Positions 16,320 to 25,052 are shown, numbered from the stretch's first letter. The stretch: DNA of 64,000 nucleotides from Candidatus Hydrogenedentota bacterium (GCA_013359265.1 JABWCD010000017.1:50904-114903); one strand, 5' to 3'. Numbers and translations are program-made. The notes: generated by a model not told the origin, from the sequence alone.

Positions 16320-18404
16320 ATGCGCTTTGGTCGACTCAGCCAAAAGTCCCGGTCATGGAGCCGTCTGTCCCTTCGGATTCTCGACCGATCTACCAGCGAA
16401 CACGAGGGACATACCAACGAAACCGAGCCGGGCTTCGACACCCCCCCTCCCCCGCCACTCCCGGTAACCGACAACCTTGCGGAAGACCCAGCTATGACAA
16501 GTGACCCAACACAACGCCTGCTTACCGCGCTGGGGCGTTTCCAGCGACAATTCGTCAAAGCGCGCAACGGCGCCCCGCAGGAGCACTGGTCGGACGAGTG
16601 CATGAACTACCTCATCCAATCCGTGGAGATTGCGGTCGAGCAGCGGTGGCAGGACCTCGTCGAGGCGCTCACCGAAACGGGACGCGTCCTCCAAACCTAC
16701 GAAAACGCCGGGCGCGCCAACGAGTGCGTGTCCTTCCTCGCCGACAGCTACGAGATTCTTTGCCTGATGGTCGGCGATCTCATCGTCGATAAGGTCCGCT
16801 CGGGCGTCATCCGCAAATGGCGTGAGCGCTACCAACTCGCGCTCGAAGACATCGCAGCCAAAGGCCTCGTCCTGGTCCGCGACGAAGACGAACGCCGCCC
16901 CGCCAAACCGGAAACGCGCGGCCCGGCGCTCCGAATCCTGGAACCGGAACGGCCCTTCACGGACGAAGACGTCGAGGAAATCGAGCTGGGCGAAATCCCG
17001 GACGTTTCCGGCGCGGAGGAAGCACCTGCCCCCGCGGCCCCGCCAGTATTCGAGTTGGATGAAATCGATGCGCTCGCGCAGTCGGCGCCCGAGCCCGTGC
17101 TCGAAATGCCGCGCGACGAGCCGCCCGCCCTGACAAACATGGCGCCAAACGTGCCGCCAACCGCGCCGCCGGACTCCGCCGTCGTGTTGGACCGCCTGTG
17201 CGATTGCCTTGTGCGGATCGAACAGGAAGACGACGCCGCGCTGGGCCCTGTGTTCGCCTCGATGCACGAAGGCATCCGCGATCTCCTCGAGCGGGCGACG
17301 GCAAACGGCTGGGCAGGATCGCGCCGTGCAGCGGAGATGATGGAACGAATGAGCGTGCTCGTGGAAGGCAACCGCGCCGCGCGCGACGACCGCTTCTTCG
17401 AACTCGCCTACGCGTTCGGCGGTGTGTACGGCGACGCGCAAGACCGCGCCGAGGACGCGATACTGGTGAATTGGCTCGGCGAATGCGAAGACTATCTTTC
17501 GTTCTGGTCGGCGCGTCCCGTCGAAGCGGTTGCACCCCCGCCACTGCCCGTGCGCGCCGAAACGGTGGACGTGCCGTTCGAGGCGCCGGAGCAAGTACAC
17601 GTGGCTAGCGCCGACGACAGCATTCCCGCGCTCGAAGACGCGTGGGGCGCGGACCGCGTACACGAAGACGATGACGACAAAGTGCTTATTTCGGCCGCGG
17701 ACGATGACGAACCCTTCGAGTCCGATGACCCCGCGACCCACCTCCTCGACACCGCGCGCCGGGCCGTAAAGCACGGTTCGATCGCCGACGCGAAACTTCT
17801 CGCCATGCAGGCGGCGGCGAGCATCGCCCGTGCGCAGGCGTCCGAAGCCGAGGCCCGCGTCAAACTCGCGGAAACGCGGCTTCAGGAAGGCGTCAAAGCG
17901 ATCGATGCCTCGCGCAACTCCGTGCAACTGTGCGAAACGCGCGTCGCCGAAGCGGAAACCGCGGTTAGCGAACGCCGCGCGCTCCTGTTGGACCGCGGCC
18001 GGCACACGCAGGCGATGCAAAGCAGCCTCGACGGGATCGAATCCCGCATATCGGACATCGAACGGCGCATCCGCGAACTCGAAGCGCAACGCGACGAGGC
18101 CACGCGCCAGCGCGGCGCCGCCATGGAAGCCCTGGACGAAGCGCGCACGCTCGAATCCCAGGCGAAGGAAATTCTCGACACGACGCTCAGCGGCGAACAG
18201 GACGCCCGCGTGAAGCTCGAAGACGCGCGCCAGTCCGTGAAGCAGTTGCAGCGCAAACAGGCGGACAACGAGAGCGTCATGGAACGCGCCCGCGAAGCCC
18301 TGAACCGGCAGCGCGCGTCCGTCGCGGACATCGAACAGACAATCGAACAGATTCGCAACGCGGAAGGAGCGACCGGCGCCTCGGGCGACGATTTGCTCTT
18401 TTAG
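16320..18404 (+). CDS. Large acidic coiled-coil protein upstream of ftsA
   Basis: About 694 residues, with no domain I can name. A Pro-rich stretch (PPPPPLP) near residue 45 is followed by a helical block (about 65-190), a long acidic Pro/Ala-rich linker (DEDVEEIELGEIPDVSGAEE), a second helical block (about 285-400), another acidic linker, and a C-terminal coiled coil of about 230 residues (from ATHLLDTARRAVKHG to the end) rich in Glu, Arg, Ala and Gln with heptad spacing. There is no signal peptide or membrane segment. ATG 16320 follows AGGGG at a good distance; GTG 16311 is possible. It lies 148 bases upstream of ftsA on the same strand, so a structural or divisome role is plausible but unproven. 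Confidence 0.7.
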   Translation: MRFGRLSQKSRSWSRLSLRILDRSTSEHEGHTNETEPGFDTPPPPPLPVTDNLAEDPAMTSDPTQRLLTALGRFQRQFVKARNGAPQEHWSDECMNYLIQSVEIAVEQRWQDLVEALTETGRVLQTYENAGRANECVSFLADSYEILCLMVGDLIVDKVRSGVIRKWRERYQLALEDIAAKGLVLVRDEDERRPAKPETRGPALRILEPERPFTDEDVEEIELGEIPDVSGAEEAPAPAAPPVFELDEIDALAQSAPEPVLEMPRDEPPALTNMAPNVPPTAPPDSAVVLDRLCDCLVRIEQEDDAALGPVFASMHEGIRDLLERATANGWAGSRRAAEMMERMSVLVEGNRAARDDRFFELAYAFGGVYGDAQDRAEDAILVNWLGECEDYLSFWSARPVEAVAPPPLPVRAETVDVPFEAPEQVHVASADDSIPALEDAWGADRVHEDDDDKVLISAADDDEPFESDDPATHLLDTARRAVKHGSIADAKLLAMQAAASIARAQASEAEARVKLAETRLQEGVKAIDASRNSVQLCETRVAEAETAVSERRALLLDRGRHTQAMQSSLDGIESRISDIERRIRELEAQRDEATRQRGAAMEALDEARTLESQAKEILDTTLSGEQDARVKLEDARQSVKQLQRKQADNESVMERAREALNRQRASVADIEQTIEQIRNAEGATGASGDDLLF

Positions 18405-18552
18405 CGATTCCCGGCCCGCATCCCGCGGCCGGGGCAAATCCCTTCCCGCGCGGAATCGAGGGAGGGAGCGTTGACTCAATGGGACGCAAGCAGGCACCGC
18501 GCGCGATCGGGGACAGGCGATCGCGCGCATCGGATAGAAATGGGGACATATC

Positions 18553-19836
18553 GTGCGAGGTAGAGGCGAGGTAGTCAGCGTTGTTGATTTCGGTTCGCGG
18601 GACATCCGCGCCCTCGTGGCGCGCCGCGACTTCGACGGCACCATTCACGTCATTGGCCACGGCACCGCGCCCGCGCACGGGTGCGTGTCGCAAGGGGTAA
18701 TCCAGGATCGCGCCGCGGCGCAACTCTCCCTCAAGCGCGCGCTCAACTTCGCCGAGAAGGAATCGCGCACCAAGATCACGTCGGTCTTCTGCGGTGTGAA
18801 CGGCAAGAAAGTCGAAACGTTCATCCGCGAAGGCACCTGCAAGATCGAGCGCGACATCGTCGAGCATTCCCACATGATCGAAGCGCGCGACATTGCCTCG
18901 CGCGACATTCTCGCCGCGGGCAAACGCGTCACATCCTCTATCAGCGCGCAGGAATGGTACGTCGACGACATGCGCGTCATCGACCCCATCGGCATTCGCG
19001 GCCAGGTCTTGAAGACGCGCATCCACTTCGCGCGCCTGCCTGCCGTGATCGAAGACAACATCATCACCTGCATCGAGTCGCAGGGCCGCGAACTCGAAGA
19101 TATGATCTTCCTTCCGATTGCGTCGGCGCTCGGATGCCTCACGCCGGAAGACCTCGAGCTCGGCGTTGGCGTCCTCGATCTCGGCCGCGGCATAACCGGA
19201 CTCGCCATCTACCGCGACTTCCGCATCCTCGGCACGCACTGCTTCGAGTGGGGCGGCTACCACATCACGCGCGACGTCGCCGCGGGCCTCCAGGTCAGCT
19301 TCGAAGAAGCGGACGAATTGATCCTCGACTACGGCATCTCCGACACGTGCATCACCGAAGAGTTCGACGAAACGGCGGAGACGCACGGCGCAAACGGCGA
19401 CGACAACACCACGCGCGTCAAACTGCGCAGCAACGTCCCCGGCTCGCCGTCGGTCGTCGATCGCGAAGACCTCGATGCAATCGTCTACGAGCGCGCGAAG
19501 GAACTGCTGGTGAAAGTGCGCCAGCATATCCAGGCGCGAGGCCTGCTGAAGAACCTCGTGCGCGGCATCGTGCTGACGGGCGGCGCCGCTTCGATCAAAA
19601 ACTACACGAACCTGGCCGAGGCCGTCTTCCAGGTGCCCTGCCGCGTAGGCGTGCCCACGGGCGTGGAAGTCCTGCCGCACGCGGTCCAGGCGCCGGAGTT
19701 TTCCGCGGCGGTGGGCATCGTGCGCCACGCTTTCGAGTACCGCGCCGCCGCACGCCACGGCCGCATCGAACCGCGCGGCTCGATGGTGTCGGTCTCGCGC
19801 CGCGCCGCGCGCTTTCTCAAGCGCTACTTCCTGTAA
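18553..19836 (+). CDS. ftsA: Cell division protein FtsA (actin-like ATPase)
   Basis: A 427-residue actin-fold protein that in other bacteria tethers FtsZ to the membrane. The phosphate-1 loop is VVDFGSRDIRALVARRD near the N-terminus, the SHS2 (1C) region follows (ITSVFCGVNGKKVETFIREG), and the C-terminal adenosine motif is IVLTGGAASIKN. The second phosphate loop, VLDLGRGITGLAIYRD, departs from the usual DIGGGTTD pattern. The C-terminal SRRAARFLKRYFL is a good amphipathic membrane-targeting helix. GTG start with GGGGAC upstream. ftsZ, ftsQ and mur genes are absent from the neighbourhood, unlike the usual dcw cluster. It overlaps the convergent zinc-ribbon gene by 20 bases. Confidence 0.88.
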   Translation: MRGRGEVVSVVDFGSRDIRALVARRDFDGTIHVIGHGTAPAHGCVSQGVIQDRAAAQLSLKRALNFAEKESRTKITSVFCGVNGKKVETFIREGTCKIERDIVEHSHMIEARDIASRDILAAGKRVTSSISAQEWYVDDMRVIDPIGIRGQVLKTRIHFARLPAVIEDNIITCIESQGRELEDMIFLPIASALGCLTPEDLELGVGVLDLGRGITGLAIYRDFRILGTHCFEWGGYHITRDVAAGLQVSFEEADELILDYGISDTCITEEFDETAETHGANGDDNTTRVKLRSNVPGSPSVVDREDLDAIVYERAKELLVKVRQHIQARGLLKNLVRGIVLTGGAASIKNYTNLAEAVFQVPCRVGVPTGVEVLPHAVQAPEFSAAVGIVRHAFEYRAAARHGRIEPRGSMVSVSRRAARFLKRYFL

Positions 19837-20920
19837 CCCTGTCCTTCACCGGATCGACGGCCGCGCCGCAATGCTCGCAATGCGGCAGCATCGAATGGCG
19901 CATCTTCTTGCACGCATCGCACGGCTCGAAGAGGGCCGAGCCGCACGCGGGGCACACGTACGGCTCGATCGAGTCCGCGGACCCCGGCTGAAGCAGGACC
20001 TTGTGGACCGTGCGCCGCGTCCAATACAACCATTTCCGCGGACCGGTGCGGATCGGATACTCGCACACCGGACACAGGAACCGCTCGTACGCTTCCCGGT
20101 ACTGCTTCACGATCGCCTCACGCTTCGGGTGGGCCACAAGCCGAATCACAAAGATCAGCAGGCGCGCGACCACCACGATGAGCGCAATCGTGATGATGTA
20201 CTTGAAGTAACGCTCGGGGAAATAATCGTGAATAACGATGACAACGCGCACGAGCGTGCCGCCGCCAACCGCGAGAAACAGCGGGTAGTAGAGACTGTCG
20301 CGCCGCCTGGCCAGGAAATACGCCGCGACGAGCAGCACCGGCACGAGCAACGCCAACTGGTACGCGGCCAGCCGAATGCGATGCGCCTGATTAAGCTCCT
20401 GAAACTCGCGTTCCGCCGGTTTGCGGTTCTCCTCGATCGTCCGGTCGAGCGTACTCTTTTCCTGCTCGAGCTTCTGCTGTTGCGACACCAGCCTGGCGAT
20501 CTGCTGGTTGAGTTCCTGGAACTTGGCCTGATACTCGAGGAAACTCGCCTGACTCGTGGCCAGCGTCGCCCTGTCCGTCTCGTTCTGAGCGACATTCTTC
20601 TCCACGCTGATTCGCTGCAACTGCAACATCTGGTTGATCGTGTTCTGCAGGTTCTGCGAGCTCGAACGGACAATCTCCTGCTGCTCGCGCGCGCCCGTAA
20701 TCTCGCGCTCCAGATCGGTGATCTGCTGTTGCAGCGCGGACTGCTGCTCGTACAACGCCGGATCGACGTACTTCGCCTCGATTTCCGAGTAGTCCGGTCC
20801 CTCGATTGACGCGATGTCCCCCAGCAGAAAGCCCAACAGCCAGAACACAAGCACGCCCAGCGCAAGCGTGAGCGCGCGTATCAGCAACCGTATTCCCCAC
20901 GTACCGCGGGATGATTTCAT
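19817..20920 (-). CDS. Membrane-anchored coiled-coil protein with C-terminal zinc ribbons
   Basis: A 367-residue protein. An N-terminal transmembrane helix (LLIRALTLALGVLVFWLLGF) is followed by a long Gln/Glu-rich coiled coil (about 45-180), then three hydrophobic segments between about 190 and 265, and a cytoplasmic tail with paired Cys motifs: CPVCEYPI, CPACGSALFEPCDACKK and CEHCGAA, consistent with two or three zinc ribbons. ATG 20920 is preferred over an ATG 102 bases upstream because GGGGGAG lies just before it and the extension is not protein-like. Function is unknown; its position converging on ftsA suggests an envelope or division link, which is inference. Confidence 0.75.
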   Translation of the reverse strand: MKSSRGTWGIRLLIRALTLALGVLVFWLLGFLLGDIASIEGPDYSEIEAKYVDPALYEQQSALQQQITDLEREITGAREQQEIVRSSSQNLQNTINQMLQLQRISVEKNVAQNETDRATLATSQASFLEYQAKFQELNQQIARLVSQQQKLEQEKSTLDRTIEENRKPAEREFQELNQAHRIRLAAYQLALLVPVLLVAAYFLARRRDSLYYPLFLAVGGGTLVRVVIVIHDYFPERYFKYIITIALIVVVARLLIFVIRLVAHPKREAIVKQYREAYERFLCPVCEYPIRTGPRKWLYWTRRTVHKVLLQPGSADSIEPYVCPACGSALFEPCDACKKMRHSMLPHCEHCGAAVDPVKDRVTGSSA

Positions 20921-21175
20921 GGCGCGCTCCCCCGTTCGATTAGCCTCACGTTCCACGCCAACGAGACTGACGTCGAGATACAGTCGTGGTAGCCACAGAT
21001 TACACGGATGAAACGGATTCAATTCGGCAGTTCAAGGACATGGTACCCGTTGCTCCGGGCCGCACGCGAACCCACACGACTAGACGCGCGTAATCGCGGA
21101 ACTCCGAACACCAAACCGCGTAAACGCGGGACTCCCCGCGCCAATGCGAGTCAATGACCTCCATCTATATGCCCA

Positions 21176-21285
21176 GCTTGTTGCATCCTCCTGCGCCCTT
21201 ATGGGCTACGGACGACGAGTGCCTCCTTCGCCCTTGACGGTTACGGAAGCCTTGCTTCCTCGTACGCCTAGCGGGCTTTGGACGG
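21176..21285. repeat. Dispersed hairpin repeat family A, copy 1 (about three subunits)
   Basis: Degenerate subunits sharing TTGCATCCTCC, a GCCCTT..GGCTACGG centre and GGACGACGAG. The ends pair as TCC..GGA stems. The same block recurs at 21837-21914. Confidence 0.65.
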
Positions 21286-21581
21286 TACGCTGCCGGGGGG
21301 GGTGACGGACTTTTTTTTGACGATTCAAGGGGGGGCAGGGGGGCAAAATCGTCGTAAGTCCTTATTTTTCGGTCGCCGTGGGTTCTGCACCCCCGGGGGG
21401 GTGTACTGAGGCGCGGATTGGCCGGGGCGGCACAGTCGCGAACGAATGAACACGGGGTCCGAGTATCCACCTTTGCCGAGGTGGCTTCGGAGGACAAGCC
21501 GGGTTCGGGGTTCCGCAGGGATATGGACATCGGGCGATGCGTCATTAGCCGCGAAAGAACGCAAAGAGCGCAGTATGAAAC

Positions 21582-21622
21582 GCTCCTCCTTCGTTAAAGC
21601 TACGGAGGACATGGATGTCCTT
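21582..21622. repeat. Dispersed hairpin repeat family A, copy 2
   Basis: CTCCTCCTTCG followed by AAAGCTACGGAGGACATG; the TCCT/AGGA arms can form a short stem. It matches copies at 21837 and 25053. Confidence 0.65.
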
Positions 21623-21715
21623 GTTGACGCCTGGCTGGAGAAGTTGGCGCGGATGAGTTGACCACGGGGACGCGGGGGCGATGTTTCGTTAGCCACGTGG
21701 AACTCCAGTTGCCCA

Positions 21716-21765
21716 AAGCGGAGCTTTTCAAGAGGTCATTACGAAGTGGAAACTTCGTAACGAGT
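21716..21765. repeat. Covarying hairpin repeat family B, copy 1
   Basis: AAAGCGGAGCTTTTCAAGAG followed by a perfect 9-bp stem TTACGAAGT / ACTTCGTAA (21739-21760) closed by a GGAA loop, then CGAG. Copy 3 at 24292-24345 keeps the flank and loop but changes both stem arms together. Confidence 0.75.
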
Positions 21766-21836
21766 CAAAAGCCGTGGGCGGACGCACGGGGACGCGGCGC
21801 GCATGTGCTACCCCTCCCCTAACCATTAGACCAGCG

Positions 21837-21914
21837 TGTTGCATCCTCCTTCGCCCTTGAAGGCTACGAAGGACGAGTCCCTCCGGCGCCTTGCGGGCTA
21901 TGGAGGACAAGCTC
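21837..21914. repeat. Dispersed hairpin repeat family A, copy 3
   Basis: Begins TTGCATCCTCCTTCGCCCTT and contains GGCTACGAAGGACGAG, then a second subunit ending GGCTATGGAGGACAAGC. The arms TCCTTCG and CGAAGGA are exact complements. Confidence 0.7.
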
Positions 21915-22329
21915 GGGCGAGTCGGGTTGGATTGAGAAACGATGGGCGCCCGCGCAGATTAGGCCGTGTTTGGTTAACGGATAGTACGAGCGAATGATAG
22001 CACGCTGCTGTATGTTGCGACCTGTATTGGCTTGACAGATTCTGTATTGACTGCGAATTTGGACCAGATTTCGACAAACTGGCTGGAGCAGGCCAGACAA
22101 GACAGCTACCCGGTGAACAAGTATAAACGGACAGCCAGTTGCGCAGCTGCGAATGCCCCGGCGAAAGAGATCCTTCGCGCGTAGATGCTCTTGCCGAGGT
22201 ACTCGAGGATCGTGACGCGGCGCGCGACCAACTCAGCACAAGGCTGGCAGATCGGCAGAACGAGCTACTACAATAGAAACTACAATAGATAGATCAGTCA
22301 GAGTCGGTTCGCGATGCGGCCCGTAGTCG

Positions 22330-23256
22330 ATGGTCAGCCAACGAACTTCCTTACTGCCGATAGAAAGTCCAAATCTGATGGGAACAATTCGACCGCTCGA
22401 TATGAGGCTAATTGCAGATTTGTTTGGAATGGGCGGCGGCTACGTCCTTGATTTTTCCGACCGAACTTTCGCGGAATTCTTTGTTGACGAACTCAACGTG
22501 GATATCGATGATGCAAAATTCGAGGTCGAAGGGACAAGTAAGGCCAAGCGCCTACGTTTTTTTCTAAAGAGTTGCGACCCGCAACTTAGAATCCGCACGT
22601 TGCTGGCGCTCTGGGAGTACCGGGAGGACGCCCGTAGACGGAAAGGTAACCCAGAAAGCATCGCGGACGCGCAGGAACGATTCTATGAACTAATTGAGCG
22701 CCTTGGCGGGAAGCGGCCAAGTGCTAAGTCGTCTGAAACCCCTTCCAAACCTCTTACTGAGTTCGATTTGTCTCGCGCGCAATTGCTTATGCAGAAGCTA
22801 CTCGAACTCAGCAAACTCGAACCGCATCCGCGAGGATACGCCTTTGAAGCTTTCCTGAAGGAGTTATTTGACGCGAATGGCTTGGCGGCACGGGCATCAT
22901 TCCGGTTAGTCGGCGAGCAGATCGATGGCAGCTTCGAGCTTTCTGGCGAAACGTACCTACTCGAAGCGAAGTGGACGGGTCCAGCCATAGGAGCGACGGA
23001 ACTACGGGCATTTGAGGGTAAGGTGGCAGACAAGGCGGCTTGGTCGCGGGGCCTATTTGTCAGTCAAAGCGGCTTCACCGCCGAGGGCCTTGAAGCGTTT
23101 GGAAGGGGAAAGCGCGTGGTTTGCATGGATGGGCTCGATCTCTATGAAATGCTCAAGATGAGGCTGCCATTTGCCGAAGTCATGGCGAGAAAGGTTCGGC
23201 GCGCGGCCGAGAGCGGCAAGCCATTTGTCAATGTACGGGAGCTGTATACTTACTGA
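22330..23256 (+). CDS. Mrr-like restriction endonuclease-fold protein
   Basis: A 308-residue protein. The C-terminal half has a PD-(D/E)xK nuclease core of the Mrr type: GYAFEAFLKELFDANG helix (about 169-184), Asp199 in EQIDGSFEL, and the Glu212-x-Lys214 pair in YLLEAKWTG, then a helix and strand SRGLFVSQSGFTAEG. The N-terminal ~140 residues are mixed alpha/beta and not recognised; they may read the DNA target or sense infection. No methyltransferase lies beside it, so it is either a solitary modification-dependent (type IV-like) enzyme or part of a two-gene system with the next gene. The local base composition is visibly less GC-rich than elsewhere. Starts at 22378 or 22402 are also possible. 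Confidence 0.78.
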   Translation: MVSQRTSLLPIESPNLMGTIRPLDMRLIADLFGMGGGYVLDFSDRTFAEFFVDELNVDIDDAKFEVEGTSKAKRLRFFLKSCDPQLRIRTLLALWEYREDARRRKGNPESIADAQERFYELIERLGGKRPSAKSSETPSKPLTEFDLSRAQLLMQKLLELSKLEPHPRGYAFEAFLKELFDANGLAARASFRLVGEQIDGSFELSGETYLLEAKWTGPAIGATELRAFEGKVADKAAWSRGLFVSQSGFTAEGLEAFGRGKRVVCMDGLDLYEMLKMRLPFAEVMARKVRRAAESGKPFVNVRELYTY

Positions 23257-23434
23257 ACCGGTTTAATACGGGTAAAATAGAGTCCAGGATTTACCAAGTA
23301 TTTATAACGGCAGTTACATTATTTTATTATTTATATAATTATGTTATTATTAATGTGTAACCAATTTCTTGGTCGCCTGCCAGCATCGCTGATTTACGTA
23401 GTACGCCGCTCCAACAACTGGGAGTACTCTGGAG
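23257..23434. other. Strongly AT-rich spacer between the two nuclease genes
   Basis: The stretch 23305-23360 is almost wholly A and T (TTATTTTATTATTTATATAA), unlike anything else in the window. It may hold the promoter of the following gene and supports recent acquisition of this segment. Confidence 0.5.
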
Positions 23435-24130
23435 ATGGAGATCAAAAACCAATGTCTTCCTCTGCGCGGCGACATTGTTCGTGCGGTGGAAAATGCGCTT
23501 GGGAAAGAACTGGATCATGTTCTGACGGAACTTCATGCCAAGGGGCTTTCGGCGTCGGAGATTTATGTGGAACTTCGTCGGGTGTCCGGCGTTCAGTTCA
23601 CTCGACGCACCCTTCAGCGTTGGCTAAGCGCACTTAAACTTGAGTATTCACGAGCAGAAGCTGGCAAGCAAAGATGGGCACGAGGTCTGATGCAGGAAGC
23701 GGCGGCAAAAACCAGACGCTCACTAATTCGAAGCCGGACAGTCGGGTCGCGAGTCGAGGAGCAAATCAGATGGGAACTGAAGAGTGAACTGGAAGGTAAA
23801 CCGGAGTATGAAGCAATTATCGGATTCTCGAACTGGAGTATTCTGGGTACTCATGAGGTAGATATTCCGATTGTCCTGATTCGACGGACTGACCAGCGCG
23901 TTACTAAGATCGGAATCGAGATTGACGGCGAGAGATTTCACGAAGGCGCTGAGCGTTGGAATCAAAAAAGAGCAGTGCTTGCCTCGAACGGATGGCATCC
24001 AATACGCATAGTAGTAGACAAGAATCTCACCAAACATGCTTGGCAAGTTTATGTGAAGAACAATATTCGAAGTCTGGTTGACATGGAAGGCCTTTTAGCT
24101 GAGATTGAACAGACGTTGACCGAGGGCTAG
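23435..24130 (+). CDS. HTH protein with Vsr/DUF559-like endonuclease domain
   Basis: A 231-residue protein. Residues about 25-70 look like a helix-turn-helix of the homeodomain-like type (LSASEIYVELRRVSG, then TRRTLQRWLSALKLEY). The C-terminal ~110 residues fit the very-short-patch-repair/DUF559 nuclease fold: Asp143 in HEVDIPIVLIRR, the KIGIEIDGERFHEG strand with Glu162, Asp164 and His169, then RWNQKRAVLASNGWHPIRI. This is the layout of single-strand or mismatch nickases and of small nucleases in defence systems. The gene has lower GC and different codon use from its neighbours. Function is unproven; it may work with the Mrr-like protein 179 bases upstream. Confidence 0.72.
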   Translation: MEIKNQCLPLRGDIVRAVENALGKELDHVLTELHAKGLSASEIYVELRRVSGVQFTRRTLQRWLSALKLEYSRAEAGKQRWARGLMQEAAAKTRRSLIRSRTVGSRVEEQIRWELKSELEGKPEYEAIIGFSNWSILGTHEVDIPIVLIRRTDQRVTKIGIEIDGERFHEGAERWNQKRAVLASNGWHPIRIVVDKNLTKHAWQVYVKNNIRSLVDMEGLLAEIEQTLTEG

Positions 24131-24177
24131 TTTCGAGATTCTGCGCTGCTCTTTATTGTGCCCGTAAGGGTGCATCA

Positions 24178-24199
24178 TTCCCAAGTACAACTTGGAACG
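24178..24199. repeat. Covarying hairpin repeat family B, copy 2
   Basis: TTCCCAAGT and ACTTGGAA arms around a three-base loop, followed by the conserved CGAGG. The flank seen in copies 1 and 3 is missing, so this is a shorter copy. Confidence 0.6.
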
Positions 24200-24291
24200 A
24201 GGTCGTATGCAAGGGCGCGCAAGTTATCTCTCTTCGTCGGGTTGTTTGCCCGCGAAAACCCATGTTGCGGTCGGGTTGGCGTGCGAAAGAG

Positions 24292-24345
24292 CGAAGCGGA
24301 GCTTCTCAAGAGTGCGTTCCCAAGCGGAAGCTAGGGAACGAGTGG
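24292..24345. repeat. Covarying hairpin repeat family B, copy 3
   Basis: GAAGCGGAGCTTCTCAAGAG leads into GTTCCCAAGC, a GGAA loop and GCTAGGGAAC (24316-24339), then GAG. Its stem differs from copy 1 at several positions, with most changes matched on the opposite arm. Confidence 0.75.
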
Positions 24346-24509
24346 GGCGAGATAGCGAATAGCGAGGTAGTCATGAAGCGAGGAAGCGAGGCAATATTGA
24401 AGTGCTGGCACTTGCGGATAAAATCGTGGAGTGAAATCGGACCGGACACGTTCAGCCAGCCAGTGGTCGGCGTCAATTGAATATGGCGGTTCCAGCCGCG
24501 CCGAATACC

Positions 24510-24534
24510 GCCCGGCATGGAAACCGGGCGCTAC
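24510..24534. repeat. GCCCGG hairpin repeat family C, single copy
   Basis: GCCCGGCATGGAAACCGGGC followed by GCTAC; the GCCCGG/CCGGGC arms pair. It is related to the tandem array at 25127-25280. Confidence 0.65.
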
Positions 24535-24959
24535 AAACACCGATAAAATCGATTGACGCGAATCAATAGGGGAGTTAGCTTCACGCTCTTGATGCGAGAC
24601 TTAATGCGCCGGAGTGTGTCGATGTCGTCGAGACTTGGCGCAGGGTAGGACCGTGCATGACTCGATTCCGCGGAGACGATGCAAACGACACGAAAGTATT
24701 CTTTGTCCTTTACCTCCCAATCCTGCGCGTCACTCGGGTTGTAGAACCGGACGCGGCCTTTGGTCTCGAGCACGGCGGAGAGGTAAGTCTCGAATAGCTC
24801 TTGAAGCTCTCGCAGGGCCGTCTCCCGCGTCCCGCCCGTACCGACCAAATCGAACTGGAGGGCGGTGGCGTGCCAGTCCCGCCCGTGCTTCTTGTATGCG
24901 ACGGTGACGGTACCGTCCAAGGTTTGGACGTCTAATTCGGCTGCGCGTAGGGTCGCCAT
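24531..24959 (-). CDS. Small HicB-like hypothetical protein
   Basis: A 142-residue protein. The core YKKHGRDWHATALQFDLVG, then TRETALRELQELFETYLSAV, resembles the HicB/UPF0150-type fold (a small beta sheet with a packing helix), where residues after the second strand contact a HicA toxin. No HicA-like partner is visible beside it, and there is no DNA-binding tail. A strong GGAGGAAG lies just before the ATG, so translation is likely real. The last few codons run into a family C hairpin, which may have supplied the stop codon. It could be an orphan antitoxin-like protein or an unrelated small regulator. Confidence 0.6.
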   Translation of the reverse strand: MATLRAAELDVQTLDGTVTVAYKKHGRDWHATALQFDLVGTGGTRETALRELQELFETYLSAVLETKGRVRFYNPSDAQDWEVKDKEYFRVVCIVSAESSHARSYPAPSLDDIDTLRRIKSRIKSVKLTPLLIRVNRFYRCL

Positions 24960-25052
24960 CGATCTTCCTCCGGCGCCATACTACCATCTGGTTCATCCAG
25001 ATTGAACTTGTGGCTCGAAATGCACTGCAAGGAGGGACAGGCACCGTGTTTC

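Larger units (their letters stand above)
20921..22329. other. Repeat-rich intergenic region without a convincing gene
   Basis: About 1.4 kb between the zinc-ribbon gene and the first nuclease gene. It holds several copies of two hairpin repeat families listed separately, plus homopolymer-like G and T runs near 21300-21405. Short open frames here follow the repeats and have no start signals. One frame running to a TAG at 22274 encodes a charged helix-like tail but has no start codon; it may be the remnant of a lost gene. Confidence 0.6.
24131..24530. other. Intergenic region carrying repeats
   Basis: No gene is supported here. The sequence consists largely of family B hairpins (24178-24199 and 24292-24345) and one family C hairpin (24510-24534). 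An open frame on the plus strand merely reads through a repeat. Confidence 0.6.

Noticed and set aside
16353..18644. A 763-codon open frame on the minus strand
   Set aside because: It is antisense to the coiled-coil gene, which has a promoter, ribosome site and heptad pattern; the minus frame is low-complexity and arises from GC-rich codon bias.
22124..22276. Start-less frame encoding a charged helical tail
   Set aside because: It has no start codon or family match; kept only as a possible remnant in the region note.
24262..24480. A 72-codon open frame
   Set aside because: It translates the family B hairpin repeat and has no ribosome site.
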